A DNA stretch of 64,000 nucleotides from Aquincolibacterium sp964606385 (GCA_964606385.1 CAZSFZ010000001.1:166163-230162); one strand, 5' to 3'; numbered from the stretch's first letter, positions 42,593-51,734 are shown. Notes: a model not told the origin generated them from the letters alone. A program made the numbers and translations.

Positions 42593-43795
42593 TTAAGCTC
42601 CGAATTCTTTAAGCCGGGTGATCTGCGCCCCGGGGAAATAATATTCCAGGATCTGCTGATAACCGTAGCCGATCTCGCCGAGATACTTCATCCCGTACTG
42701 GCACATCCCCACGCCATGGCCCCAACCCCTCCCCCTGAACACAAAAGCCCCTTGGTCGTTCGTCTTGATCTTGGTGATGAGATTACTCTTAAGCCGCATC
42801 GGGTCGACCCAGACCCGGAACGCGTCCGCGTCCACGATTTTTTCCGCCCAGGTGCTCTGGATCACCAGCTTGTGCGCCCGTCCCGTCCGGTCGATCTTGT
42901 CCGTCCGGATCCCGAGCACGTCGTTCACCGGCATTTCCTGTTTGGCCAGCTTCGCCTTGATCTCGGCCGGGGTCACGGAAGTTTCCCATTTGTAATGCGG
43001 CGAACGCTGACAGAACTTACAATCCACGCCCCCCAAAGGAGGCAACGGCTTGACCCGCCACACAAGGTCCGCGGCGGTGGTCGCTCCCCCGCAGGTGGAA
43101 TGAAAATAAGCCGGAAAGAGCTTTCCTCTATAAAGAAGAACCTCGCCGCGCGTCGCATCCACCGCCTGGTTGGTCCGTTCATGCTCGATCTCCTTCCCGG
43201 CATAGACCTGGCTCATGAACCCGGAAGAGACATCGTATTCTTCATTGCGCCGCGTGATCATTTTGGTGAGCGCGAAGGTCCGTGACACGACCGCCTGGGC
43301 CTTGAGCGACTCGAGCGACCATTTGGGATTCCCCTCAAAAGGGATCACCCCTTTTAAATAATCATCCAATCCGACCCGGTTGATAACGTCCAGATTCCCG
43401 CCCGGATTTTTGTAGATCAAAACCTCGTCACGGTAGACACCGCTCGCGCCGACCCGGATGCCGTTCCCCATGCTCCTCACGATCAAAAAACGCGTGGGAA
43501 CGGTCTGGGTCCACCACTGGATCCCCCGTGCGACAGGTTTCACGGTCGCCCCTTTCAGCGTCAAACCGCGGGTCACGGAGCGTCCCTGATCATCGAAGAC
43601 TTCGAAAGCGGCCGGCACGCTGACCTGGACCTGAGGCTTATCCCGTTGGACAAGGATGCGGATCCTCGTCAGGTTCTTGAGGTCGGAAGGCAGGGATAAG
43701 GTGAGATCCCGAAGATCCCCGGCGAATACGGCCGGCATCAGGACGTTCAGAAGCAGAAGGCTCGCGATCACGGATCGAAGGATGCGGGATGACAT
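42593..43795 (-). CDS. SpoIID/LytB-domain exported protein
   Basis: 400 residues from ATG 43795. A signal peptide covers about 1-24 (SVIASLLLLNVLMPAVFA). The SpoIID core contains DDYLKGVIPFEGNPKWSLES, AQAVVSRTFAL and the C-terminal GRGWGHGVGMCQYGMKYL. SpoIID enzymes are lytic transglycosylases acting on stem-peptide-free glycan; outside spore-formers the domain is found in amidase enhancers. A DCKFCQ cysteine pair lies mid-protein. The leader is a 103-bp tandem duplication that includes the start codon itself. Confidence 0.9.
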   Translation of the reverse strand: MSSRILRSVIASLLLLNVLMPAVFAGDLRDLTLSLPSDLKNLTRIRILVQRDKPQVQVSVPAAFEVFDDQGRSVTRGLTLKGATVKPVARGIQWWTQTVPTRFLIVRSMGNGIRVGASGVYRDEVLIYKNPGGNLDVINRVGLDDYLKGVIPFEGNPKWSLESLKAQAVVSRTFALTKMITRRNEEYDVSSGFMSQVYAGKEIEHERTNQAVDATRGEVLLYRGKLFPAYFHSTCGGATTAADLVWRVKPLPPLGGVDCKFCQRSPHYKWETSVTPAEIKAKLAKQEMPVNDVLGIRTDKIDRTGRAHKLVIQSTWAEKIVDADAFRVWVDPMRLKSNLITKIKTNDQGAFVFRGRGWGHGVGMCQYGMKYLGEIGYGYQQILEYYFPGAQITRLKEFGA

Positions 43796-43999
43796 GTCCA
43801 ATTCTCTATTTAAAATCAAGGGTTAATTGCCTGCCTGCCGGACAGGCAGGGGCAAGTCCTGGCAACCTTTCATGAAAATAAATTGCAGGCCAGGGCATGT
43901 CCAATTCTCTATTTAAAATTAAGGGTTAATTGCCTGCCTGCCGGACAGGCAGGGGCAAGCCCTAGCAACCTTTTATGAAAATAAAACGGAGGCCAGGAC
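43793..43999 (-). repeat. Tandem 103-bp duplication of the SpoIID leader
   Basis: Two head-to-tail copies (43793-43895 and 43896-about 43999), differing at only a few positions. Each begins with CATGTCCAATTCTCTATTT and contains the palindrome CCTGCCTGCCGGACAGGCAGG core (43830-43850, 43933-43953) and a CCTGGC/GCCAGG-type second pairing. Copy 1 contains the true start codon; the duplicated ATG in copy 2 opens only a 30-codon frame. The remainder to 44070 shows nothing further. Confidence 0.85.
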
Positions 44000-44070
44000 A
44001 CAAGGCCTTTATTGTAGCAAGGAACGCTTCGGCATGACCAACTAAATAGCGCTGCGTCTTACGGTTTTGA

Positions 44071-44108
44071 AAATAAAAAGGGCAGCTCCGGTTCCGGAGC
44101 TGCCCTTT
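44071..44108 (-). terminator. Intrinsic terminator after the peptidoglycan-binding lipoprotein
   Basis: On the minus strand GGGCAGCTCCGG pairs perfectly with CCGGAGCTGCCC (12 bp, 2-nt loop) and is followed by TTTTTATTTTC. Located 25 nt past the stop. Confidence 0.9.
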
Positions 44109-44131
44109 AAAGAAAACTGAAACTTTAAATC

Positions 44132-44602
44132 TTACTTAATAGCTTCGAGATAGCTTTTGAGCTTCGCCCAAGTCCCGCGGCCGCAAACGCCGTCGGCGGT
44201 CAGCCCGTTATCCCGCTGGAAAGCGGCGATCGCGTCACGGGTCCCCGGACCGACTTTGCCGTCGATTGCGCCGTTATAATAGCCGGCTTTCTTGAGCGCT
44301 TTCTGAATGTTCACGGAAGGGATCTCAAAACCGGACGGGGTGCGATACATCCCGCCGACCATGGCGCTTTCACCGCCGGAGAACGAAGCCGCCTGCATCC
44401 CGCCCCCAACCGCTTCCGAAGACTGGACCGCGGCACGGGTATCCTGGAGGGACTGATCCAAACGCACGAGCTCATCGGTCATCGCGTTCACCTGCGCCTG
44501 CAACGTATCCACTTTCTTACTGGTCTTTCTTGAAGCGCAACCGCTAAAAGCGATCAAGCCGATCATCACTGCCAACATCGTCAAACGTGTAGCTTTTCCC
44601 AT
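44132..44602 (-). CDS. Lipoprotein with C-terminal peptidoglycan-binding domain
   Basis: 156 residues from ATG 44602, preceded by AGGAGAA. The lipoprotein signal ends LIAFSGC. A heptad-like coiled coil follows (KKVDTLQAQVNAMTDELVRL), then a Gly-rich linker and a PG_binding_1 domain (about 95-155: IQKALKKAGYYNGAIDGKVG, GTRDAIAAFQRDNGL). It probably links the outer membrane to the wall. It is a single-gene unit with its own promoter and strong terminator, suggesting high expression. Confidence 0.9.
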   Translation of the reverse strand: MGKATRLTMLAVMIGLIAFSGCASRKTSKKVDTLQAQVNAMTDELVRLDQSLQDTRAAVQSSEAVGGGMQAASFSGGESAMVGGMYRTPSGFEIPSVNIQKALKKAGYYNGAIDGKVGPGTRDAIAAFQRDNGLTADGVCGRGTWAKLKSYLEAIK

Positions 44603-44660
44603 TTTGGTTCTCCTGTGAGTCTGTGCGTTGGTTAGAAAATAATTCCGTCCGTAGGAGCAA

Positions 44661-44689
44661 AGTCTAGCAGAATGAATTTTTGAAATCAA
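44661..44689 (-). promoter_or_regulatory. Promoter of the peptidoglycan-binding lipoprotein gene
   Basis: Minus strand TTGATT (44684-44689), 17-nt spacer, TAGACT (44661-44666). The -35 overlaps the last codon of trmI. The leader is about 50 nt. Confidence 0.65.
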
Positions 44690-45561
44690 TGAGAAATCTC
44701 ACCCTCGGAAGCTGGAACGAGGGGCGAATTCACGGGCGTTTCATCTGCCGGACGGACAGCAAAGAGCATGAACTCTGTATGCCCGACCATGCGCTGGACG
44801 GGACGGGTTTTTCCGCCGCGCGCGAGGATCTCCCGCTCCAAAAGTTCACGGGCCTCGACCAGAATGAACCCTTGCTCGCGAAGCGCTTCAGCCATTTTCT
44901 CGATCTGGTTGAAGGTCGGGTTCAGGCTCACGAGCCGGCCGCCGGGTTTGAGCGCCTGTTTGACCACGGCGACCTCTTCCCACGGCTGAGGGATGTCCAG
45001 GGTCACGGCGTCAAAATCCTTTTCCGAAAAAGGTTCCGCGGCCTGCCGCTGGCAGAATGTAACATATGGTTTGAGTCCCGCGCGTTCGAGGTTCTTGTGC
45101 GCATTTTTCGGAAGATCTTCCCGGCGGTCATACGTGAACACATGCCCGGTCGGTGCCACCATCTGCGCGAGCGCCATCGTGAGCGACCCGGACCCCGTGC
45201 CGACCTCCATGACCTTGGAACCGCTGCGGATCCCGGCCTTCATCATCAGAAGAGCCGCGTCTTTGGGATAAATGATCCCGCTTTCGCGCGAGGCCTTCAT
45301 CATCAGGTCTTCCATCGTGGGTTTCAGGAGGTAGCAGGAACCGTGCTCGCAGAGGATCTTGGTGCCGAAAGGTTTTCCGATCCATTCGTCCACCGAAAGC
45401 GGTTTCCCGCAATGGATCGCGACGCGTTTACCGCGCGTCACATCGATCATGTAGGTGCGCTCGTCGTCGAACCACACGAGGACAAGGTCCCCTTCCGTGA
45501 TCGCGCCGGGGATTTGCTGAGGAATCGTTTCATTCATGGCGGGTACACTATCTTCTTTCAT
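44686..45561 (-). CDS. trmI: tRNA (adenine-N1-)-methyltransferase, TrmI type
   Basis: Methylates A58 in the T loop of tRNA. 291 residues. An N-terminal beta domain is followed by the SAM motif EVGTGSGSLTMALAQ, the DIPQPW active-site block and the typical end PVQRMVGHTEFMLFAVRP. ATG 45561 has AAGGATGG upstream. It follows the HAD phosphatase by 6 nt. Confidence 0.93.
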   Translation of the reverse strand: MKEDSVPAMNETIPQQIPGAITEGDLVLVWFDDERTYMIDVTRGKRVAIHCGKPLSVDEWIGKPFGTKILCEHGSCYLLKPTMEDLMMKASRESGIIYPKDAALLMMKAGIRSGSKVMEVGTGSGSLTMALAQMVAPTGHVFTYDRREDLPKNAHKNLERAGLKPYVTFCQRQAAEPFSEKDFDAVTLDIPQPWEEVAVVKQALKPGGRLVSLNPTFNQIEKMAEALREQGFILVEARELLEREILARGGKTRPVQRMVGHTEFMLFAVRPADETPVNSPLVPASEGEISH

Positions 45562-45567
45562 GCCGGT

Positions 45568-46218
45568 TTACCATCCTTTTTCTTTGGCCAATTTTAAAAG
45601 TTCCGGAAAATCGTGAACGATATGGTCCGGTTTCGCGTCGCGAAGAATGTTTTCGGGCGTAAACCCGTGCGTGAGCGTCACGATCTCGACGCCGCCGTTC
45701 CTCGCGGCGGTGATATCGATCGGGCTGTCCCCGATAAAAAGCACTTCTTCCGGTACCGCCTGCGCTCTTTCCATTAAATGATGGATCGCCGCGGGGTCCG
45801 GCTTAAAAGGAAGCCCTTTGTCCCCCGTCAGGATCGCGATGAAATATTCCGCCACCCCGAGCGCGCTCAGGATCTCGGAGGAGAACGGATCGGGTTTGTT
45901 CGTGACCACGGCCTGGGTCCGCGCTTTGAAATATTTCAGACAATCCACCGCGCCGGGATAGAGCTTGGAATGATCGAGCATGTGCTTTCGGTAATGTTCG
46001 CGGTAAAGCTTCGCGCCCTTGTCCCCGAGCTTCTCATCATCCGTCCGGAACACTTGCCGGATCAGCGAGTGAAGGCCGGTCCCGACACAGGCCTTGATCT
46101 CATCGTCCGTCAGCGCCGGCCCTTTCAGGACCTCAAGAGCGTACCGCACGCCGTTAATAATGTCCTGGCGTGTGTCCACAAGCGTTCCGTCAAGATCGTA
46201 GATAATGAGTTTTTTCAT
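45568..46218 (-). CDS. HAD-family phosphatase (Gph-like)
   Basis: 216 residues. Motif I DLDGTLVDT, motif II/III region VVTNKPDP and motif IV GDSPIDITAARNGGV are complete. The helical cap and overall similarity suggest phosphoglycolate phosphatase, which would scavenge 2-phosphoglycolate from DNA repair. Related enzymes act on pyrophosphate or other sugar phosphates, so the substrate is not certain. Confidence 0.88.
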   Translation of the reverse strand: MKKLIIYDLDGTLVDTRQDIINGVRYALEVLKGPALTDDEIKACVGTGLHSLIRQVFRTDDEKLGDKGAKLYREHYRKHMLDHSKLYPGAVDCLKYFKARTQAVVTNKPDPFSSEILSALGVAEYFIAILTGDKGLPFKPDPAAIHHLMERAQAVPEEVLFIGDSPIDITAARNGGVEIVTLTHGFTPENILRDAKPDHIVHDFPELLKLAKEKGW

Positions 46219-46240
46219 GGAGAGAATAAGGGCTGTTGTT

Positions 46241-47068
46241 TCAGGAAGCCGCTCTGTCCTGCCCGGGAGCCCGCTGCGCCTGGATCAATTTTTGACGCGC
46301 GTGGTATTGGTCGACCAGGGCCTGGATCTTGTCCGACGGGATCGCGAAACCGATATTGATCGCGTGCTGCGCGACCGCGAGATTGATGCCGATCAATTCA
46401 CCGTCCATATTCAATAAGGCGCCGCCGCTATTCCCGATATTGATCGCCGCGTCGGTCTGGATCAGGTCGTTCATGACCACGCCGCCCTGCGGGTTGCCGA
46501 AGATCCTTTTTTTACCGCTCACGACGCCGACCGAAACGGAATTCTCAAGGCCCAAAGGGTTCCCGATCGCGATCACGGTCTCCCCGACCAGGACATCTTT
46601 GGAGGCGATCATTCTGAGGTCCTTTAGAGGATGCGGCGGATCGATCTTGATGAGCGCCAGATCGTCCGGCTGGTCGACCCCGAGGATCGAGCCTTCCACG
46701 ACGATCCCGTCGCTTAAGGATACGAAAACCTTGCTTGCCATATTGACCACGTGGGCGTTGGTCACGATCAGGCCCGTCGAATCGAGGATCACGCCCGAAC
46801 CAATGCTCTGGACCTTAACGGGGCTGACCCCTTGCGGCCCGAAGAAATTTTTGAACGCGGCATCATACTGGGGCCCCAGCCCGCTGCGCCAGTAGGGCTG
46901 CTTCCTCAAAAGCACGATCTTTTCGGTCCCGATATTGACTACATTCGGCCCCCAATCGCGGACCACGTCGACGACCGCCGAATCCCGCTTCGCGGACGCC
47001 TCACCGGCCGGCACGCCGGAACCCAAGGCCAGACAAACGATCAAAAGATAAAGAACGGATTTTTTCAT
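46241..47068 (-). CDS. Periplasmic trypsin-like (HtrA-type) serine protease without PDZ
   Basis: 275 residues from ATG 47068. A signal peptide ends near residue 24 (GVPAGEASA region). The catalytic triad is visible as TNAHVV (His), DDLALIKI (Asp) and NIGNSGGALLN (Ser). The family's Do/DegP PDZ domains are absent; the protein stops soon after the protease fold with a short basic helix. It is probably a quality-control protease of the envelope. It overlaps the stop of the upstream helicase gene. Confidence 0.9.
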   Translation of the reverse strand: MKKSVLYLLIVCLALGSGVPAGEASAKRDSAVVDVVRDWGPNVVNIGTEKIVLLRKQPYWRSGLGPQYDAAFKNFFGPQGVSPVKVQSIGSGVILDSTGLIVTNAHVVNMASKVFVSLSDGIVVEGSILGVDQPDDLALIKIDPPHPLKDLRMIASKDVLVGETVIAIGNPLGLENSVSVGVVSGKKRIFGNPQGGVVMNDLIQTDAAINIGNSGGALLNMDGELIGINLAVAQHAINIGFAIPSDKIQALVDQYHARQKLIQAQRAPGQDRAAS

Positions 47069-50000
47069 GTTGAAGCCCCGCATTCCTTTTCCATGCGATG
47101 GTTGGAATAATCCAGGATCTTCTGCTGCAGGTCCCGGACCTTCTTTTCAAGGTCTCCGAAAATTTCTTTGTCCTTTTCCGGAGGAAACGCGAGCGTCACG
47201 GTTTTTTGATTTTTCAGATAATAGATAATAGCAGAACGGACCGGAAGTTTCAGGATGCTTCTGGCGGCCAGCGCGTAGATCTCCATCTGGAGGTCATAAC
47301 CGCTCCGGCGCGCCGCGTCCTCATCCCCCGACGCGGTCTTGTAATCCAGAATATGCCAATCCCCCTTCGCGTCCTCAAAAAGCATGTCGATCTTGCCGTG
47401 GATCAGCCCGCGGCGCTCGTTCAGCACAAAATCGATTTCCCGTTTGGCCTGCCGGGCCCGGGCAAGTTCCTTAAAAAGGGGCTGTTTCATCGAGCTCTGG
47501 AGGATCCTCCGGGCTTCCGCCACGGCCCCTGGACCAAAACGGCCGAAGGTACGGTCGAGCACTTCCGGATCCAGCGCCCGTTCGGGGTCTTTGAAATCCA
47601 GGTGCTCAAAGCACGCGTGCATGGCGGTCCCGAAATCCGCCGCGGAAAAATCCTCTTCGCGGAACAAGGTCTCTTCCCCATTCCATTCATCACTCCCGAC
47701 GCTCCATCCAACCTGATACGTGCGCCAGAATTCCTCGGGGCTCTTTTGAAAAAGCACAAACGCGGACACCGGAAGATCAATGCTCCTCGGAAGCGGAAAT
47801 CCGGCCACCGGCACCGCGGCCGTTCTGTCTTCCGGTTTGGTTTCCTGGATCACCGTCTTTATTTTCTCCCGAAGGTCTTCCCTGGGCCCGGCTTTGACGC
47901 CCAGGGAAACAACGCGGTCCGCGGATATGGGAATTTTCATCTCTGTGCAGATCGCCATCGCCCAATCCATCCAGGACGCCATTTCACGGAAAGCGGCTTT
48001 TTCCGCGGCTTTCTTTTTATAAACCCCGCTCAAGAATAACCGCGACTTCGCCCGCGTCACCGCGACATAAAAAAGCCTTTTCCATTCCTCGTCCTCGCGC
48101 TTGCCGATCGCCTGGTCCACCCACCGGAAAAAAAAGGTTTTCTGCATCTCATGATCGGTCGTGTCCGGCACCTGCATCGCGTAGCCGTCCGCCGCGTGGG
48201 CGATCACCGCTTTGGAATCCGACCGGGATCCCTGATGCCCCATATCCGCCACGAACACGACCGGGAATTCCAGCCCCTTGGCCGCGTGGACGCTCATCAT
48301 GCGTACCGCTTCCGTGCTGGATTCGAGCGTGATCTGGGCTTCGGATTCACGGACCTCCTGCGCCCGGAGCCGTTTAAGGATATTCAGAAAACCCGCGAGC
48401 GAGAGACGCTCATAGGTCTCGTATTCCCGGACCAACGCCACAAGTTTTTTCAGGTTCGCGTACCGGCGCACGCCCTTCGGATCCATGAGGACCGAAAGCT
48501 CATACGCCGTTCCCTCCAGGATCTTGACGATCAGGTCCGAAAGCGGGATCCGGTCCTTCAGTACTCCCAACTCGGCCGTCAGCGCAACAAATGCCTCGAG
48601 GCGCTTTTTTTGTTCGGGATCGATCTCCGGGATACGGTCGAGGGCTTTCAGGGCGTGGCCCAGGGGAGCTTTTTCATCCTTGGCTTTCGCATGGCGCGAC
48701 AACCAGAAAAGCGTATCGTCCGTGATATGAAAAAGCGGCGAGCGGAGCGAGGCCGCCAGCGGGATATCCGCGAAGGGCCGTTCGAGGTATGAGAGAAAGC
48801 TCATCATATCCTGGATCTCGGGCTGCTCATAAAAACCCCGGCCCGCCACGATAAAGTAAGGAACGTCTGCCGATTTGAACGCGTCCTCATAGATGCCGCT
48901 GAGGGTCATGGCCTGGAAAAGCACCGCGATATGGCCGTAAGGGATCTTTTCTTTTTCATGCAGTTCGCGGACACGCGCGGCGATCCCGCGGGCCTCGCGA
49001 AGACGGGAAGAACTCATATCCTCGCCTTCCTTGAGATTCGTAACCATTAATTCGACCGCGGCGTCTTGAGCGTCCGCGACAACTCCAGAGTCTTGGCGGG
49101 CGCGTAATGGCTCAAAAGGAAACCTGTCTTCCTCCCAAAGCGTTTTAAAGAAACGGTTCACGAAATCAAGCACGGGCGGATCACTGCGGAAACTTTCGGA
49201 GAGAACGAGCTTCTCCCCTTCCGCACCGCCTTCATAAAGCTTTTCTTTCTCCAGAAAGATCCCCGGTTCGGCACCCCGAAATCCGTAGATCGACTGCTTG
49301 TAATCGCCGACCATAAAAAGGTTCTGCCCGGATGCGAGGAGTTCCACGAACTCCATCTGGAGGAAGTTCGTGTCCTGGAACTCGTCCACCAGAATGAATT
49401 TAAATTGCCGCTGGTACCGTTCCCGCAATTTTCGAAAAACCGGTTTCTCCCCCCGGAAGAGACCCACGGCCTTCATCTGCAGGTCATCAAAATCCAGGAA
49501 CCCCTTTTCCTTTTTCTTGGCGCTATAAGCCGCTTCAAAGGCCAGGGCCATTCGTTCGAACTTTTCCTTCCACGGAGCCGCGAGCGGCCCCAGGCGGAGC
49601 GCCCCGAATTCCTCCAACAGTTCGCGCCATTCTTTCAAGCCGGCCTTCCTCTTTCCTTTGTAAAGTTCACTCCACGCCTTGAAATCCCGGAAGGTCTCCC
49701 AGTCCCAGTGCGTGTTCTTGAGAAACCGTTCCCAGGACTTCGCGTCGATCTCTTCCAGTTTAGCGATGAGCTCCCGCGCCGCCGCGGGGATCGCCTTTTC
49801 CTTTTGCGCCGCGATCTCCCGTTCTTTTTTTTCATTCTCCAGAAAAAAATCGCGGAGATTTTTCCCCTCATGCCTTGCCGCGGTAAAAACCTTCAGCACG
49901 CCTTCGCGCGCCGTATCTTCCCCGTACACGGACAAAAGCTCGAACGCGTCCTCCCGGTCCGCGTGAAGCTTCGCGATCATCTCGCGCATCGCTTCCTCCT

Positions 50001-50370
50001 TTAAAAGCTCCGATTGTTCCGTCTCGATCACCCGAAACTCCGGATCGACGCCTGCCTCGACCGGATGTTCCTTCAAGAGGCGCGACGCGAAACTGTGGAA
50101 AGTGGAGATGGCGGCTTTATCCAAGTCCCGCCGCGGCCGCTCCAGCCCCCAGGTGCGGAAACTTGCCGACAAACGGGTCTTGATCTCATGGGCCGCTTTT
50201 TCCGTGAAGGTCAGGACGAGCAGTTCGGCCAGATCGGCCTTCTGCGTGCGGAGCAGGTGGAGGACCCTTTCGACCAGGACCCGCGTTTTACCGGTCCCGG
50301 CCCCGGCGGACACCAGAAGGTTCGTTCCGACCGTCTGGACCGCTTTTTTTTGAACTTCCGTGAGAGCCAT
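47065..50370 (-). CDS. AddA/UvrD-type helicase-nuclease
   Basis: 1101 residues. Walker A SAGAGTGKT (about 20-28), motif Ia LTFTEKAA, motif II LVDEFQDTN, motif III MVGDYKQSIYGFRGA, motif V SVHAAKGLEFPVVF and motif VI YVAVTRAK are those of superfamily 1A. The C-terminus carries a PD-(D/E)xK nuclease: GKIDMLF, ILDYKTA and a downstream Gln-x-x-x-Tyr. This is the AddA plan for double-strand-break resection. No addB-like gene is next to it, which is unusual because the pair normally forms an operon. AddB may lie elsewhere, or this may be a stand-alone type. Confidence 0.9.
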   Translation of the reverse strand: MALTEVQKKAVQTVGTNLLVSAGAGTGKTRVLVERVLHLLRTQKADLAELLVLTFTEKAAHEIKTRLSASFRTWGLERPRRDLDKAAISTFHSFASRLLKEHPVEAGVDPEFRVIETEQSELLKEEAMREMIAKLHADREDAFELLSVYGEDTAREGVLKVFTAARHEGKNLRDFFLENEKKEREIAAQKEKAIPAAARELIAKLEEIDAKSWERFLKNTHWDWETFRDFKAWSELYKGKRKAGLKEWRELLEEFGALRLGPLAAPWKEKFERMALAFEAAYSAKKKEKGFLDFDDLQMKAVGLFRGEKPVFRKLRERYQRQFKFILVDEFQDTNFLQMEFVELLASGQNLFMVGDYKQSIYGFRGAEPGIFLEKEKLYEGGAEGEKLVLSESFRSDPPVLDFVNRFFKTLWEEDRFPFEPLRARQDSGVVADAQDAAVELMVTNLKEGEDMSSSRLREARGIAARVRELHEKEKIPYGHIAVLFQAMTLSGIYEDAFKSADVPYFIVAGRGFYEQPEIQDMMSFLSYLERPFADIPLAASLRSPLFHITDDTLFWLSRHAKAKDEKAPLGHALKALDRIPEIDPEQKKRLEAFVALTAELGVLKDRIPLSDLIVKILEGTAYELSVLMDPKGVRRYANLKKLVALVREYETYERLSLAGFLNILKRLRAQEVRESEAQITLESSTEAVRMMSVHAAKGLEFPVVFVADMGHQGSRSDSKAVIAHAADGYAMQVPDTTDHEMQKTFFFRWVDQAIGKREDEEWKRLFYVAVTRAKSRLFLSGVYKKKAAEKAAFREMASWMDWAMAICTEMKIPISADRVVSLGVKAGPREDLREKIKTVIQETKPEDRTAAVPVAGFPLPRSIDLPVSAFVLFQKSPEEFWRTYQVGWSVGSDEWNGEETLFREEDFSAADFGTAMHACFEHLDFKDPERALDPEVLDRTFGRFGPGAVAEARRILQSSMKQPLFKELARARQAKREIDFVLNERRGLIHGKIDMLFEDAKGDWHILDYKTASGDEDAARRSGYDLQMEIYALAARSILKLPVRSAIIYYLKNQKTVTLAFPPEKDKEIFGDLEKKVRDLQQKILDYSNHRMEKECGAST

Positions 50371-50468
50371 AATTGATCGTTATTGCTATATTTTGATTAT
50401 TAAAATAATTTTATGATTTTAGTATAAACCATGCTTTCAGCCCGCATTATACAAAAAAGCGTCCGGCT

Positions 50469-50497
50469 ATGGCAAAAATGAATTTATGGGTTATACT
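50469..50497 (+). promoter_or_regulatory. Promoter of the PilZ gene, leaderless arrangement
   Basis: ATGGCA (50469-50474), 17-nt spacer, TATACT (50492-50497), then exactly 6 nt to ATG 50504. The expected +1 is the A of the start codon. Confidence 0.55.
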
Positions 50498-50503
50498 TGA
50501 GGC

Positions 50504-50947
50504 ATGGAAAATGAAAAACGGAAATTCTTCAGACATCCGATCAAGGTCCCGATCCAGCTGACGCGGATTGAGAATGACACCGCCATGAATGGACGCGCGG
50601 AAGACCTTTCCCAGGGCGGGCTGGCCTTCTTTTGGCCCGAGCCCATCCCCGAAGGCACGCACCTTCAGCTTTCGATCCCCGTGGAGAAACAGCTTTTTAG
50701 AATGAAGGCCCAGGTCGTGCATTCCCAGAAGGACCATGAGACCGGCCTTTTCAAGACCGGCGTTTGTTTTGAAGATTCGGTGAGTTCCTTCCGCGCCAAA
50801 CTGGCCGAAGAGATCATCCAGATCCGCCAATACCGGGAAAAAATGTCGCTCTTGCGCGGGCATGAATTCTCGGAAGAGGACGCCGCAAAGGCCTGGATCG
50901 ACCGGAACGCCGAAGATTTCGCGAAGCTTCTCGGACAGGCTTCCTGA
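50504..50947 (+). CDS. PilZ-domain c-di-GMP receptor
   Basis: 147 residues. The binding motifs are KRKFFRHP (RxxxR type) and DLSQGG (D/NxSxxG). The domain fills residues 1-105; a C-terminal helical tail follows. Nothing shows its output partner. It is convergent with an EAL-domain gene, so a receptor and a possible phosphodiesterase are neighbours. Confidence 0.9.
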   Translation: MENEKRKFFRHPIKVPIQLTRIENDTAMNGRAEDLSQGGLAFFWPEPIPEGTHLQLSIPVEKQLFRMKAQVVHSQKDHETGLFKTGVCFEDSVSSFRAKLAEEIIQIRQYREKMSLLRGHEFSEEDAAKAWIDRNAEDFAKLLGQAS

Positions 50948-50987
50948 ATCTTTTCCCCTCAACGCGTTCTAACGGAAAAACCTTCTT

Positions 50988-51734
50988 CTATTCCTTCGGC
51001 AACTCAAGGGACGTGATCAATTCTCTGGCGGGCTTTGCGAAGAAGAACCCCTGACCGTAGCGGATCCCCATATTGCGGATAAAATCAAGGTCGGACTTGT
51101 GCTCCACGCCTTCGGCGACCATTTCGGAACCGTTCACCCGCCCGAGATGCACCATCTCGCGGACGATCTGCTGGTTCAGATAATTGCTCGCGATCCCCTG
51201 CACGAGCTGGAGATCGATCTTCAGAAAATCCGGCCGGAGCGAGGCAAGCTGGGAGGTCTTCACGCTGATATCATCGATATCGTCCAGCGCGAATCGGTAG
51301 CCGAAAGCCCGGATAAATTCCACGCCGCGCTGGATGAACGCGAAATCCGATTTCTTGACGCCCTCGGTCAGCTCAAAAACGATCTTGTCCGAGTACGATT
51401 TCAGGCCTTTCAGGAATTCTTCGCCCTCTTTCCCGTTCGAAAAAGCCTGTTCCAGCGTAAGCGGCTCGACGTTCAGGAAAAGATGCTGATCCTCCTGGAG
51501 CTCGGGCAGGACCTTGATCGCGGACTCCAAGCAGTGAAAATCGAGAGGGATTACCGTCCCCTTCTCATAGGAGCGGCGGAACATTTCCGCGGGCATTTCC
51601 TTGTCGCTGCGGGCCAGAGCCTCGTAACCGATCACGTCCCCGGTCGCGATATCCACGATCGGCTGGTAGACGGAATAAACGGTCCCTTTGTATTCCGCTC
51701 TCTGTTTTTTGAAAAAATTAAAGTTGAAGGGCAT
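50988..51734 (-). CDS. EAL-domain protein with divergent loop 6
   Basis: 248 residues from ATG 51734, a bare EAL domain. Motif EALAR, the Asn in FLNVEP, the Glu of ELTEG, LKID and EGVE are kept. QGFFFAKP is at the end. The usual loop-6 sequence DDFGxGxS reads DDIDDISVK, so the conserved Phe-Gly-x-Gly is lost. Hydrolysis of c-di-GMP is therefore uncertain; it could be a weak enzyme or a binding protein. Confidence 0.88.
   Translation of the reverse strand: MPFNFNFFKKQRAEYKGTVYSVYQPIVDIATGDVIGYEALARSDKEMPAEMFRRSYEKGTVIPLDFHCLESAIKVLPELQEDQHLFLNVEPLTLEQAFSNGKEGEEFLKGLKSYSDKIVFELTEGVKKSDFAFIQRGVEFIRAFGYRFALDDIDDISVKTSQLASLRPDFLKIDLQLVQGIASNYLNQQIVREMVHLGRVNGSEMVAEGVEHKSDLDFIRNMGIRYGQGFFFAKPARELITSLELPKE

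Noticed and set aside
43793..43999. Tandem riboswitch in the SpoIID leader
   Set aside because: The duplicated leader folds into hairpins but does not match the c-di-GMP or other riboswitch cores I know.
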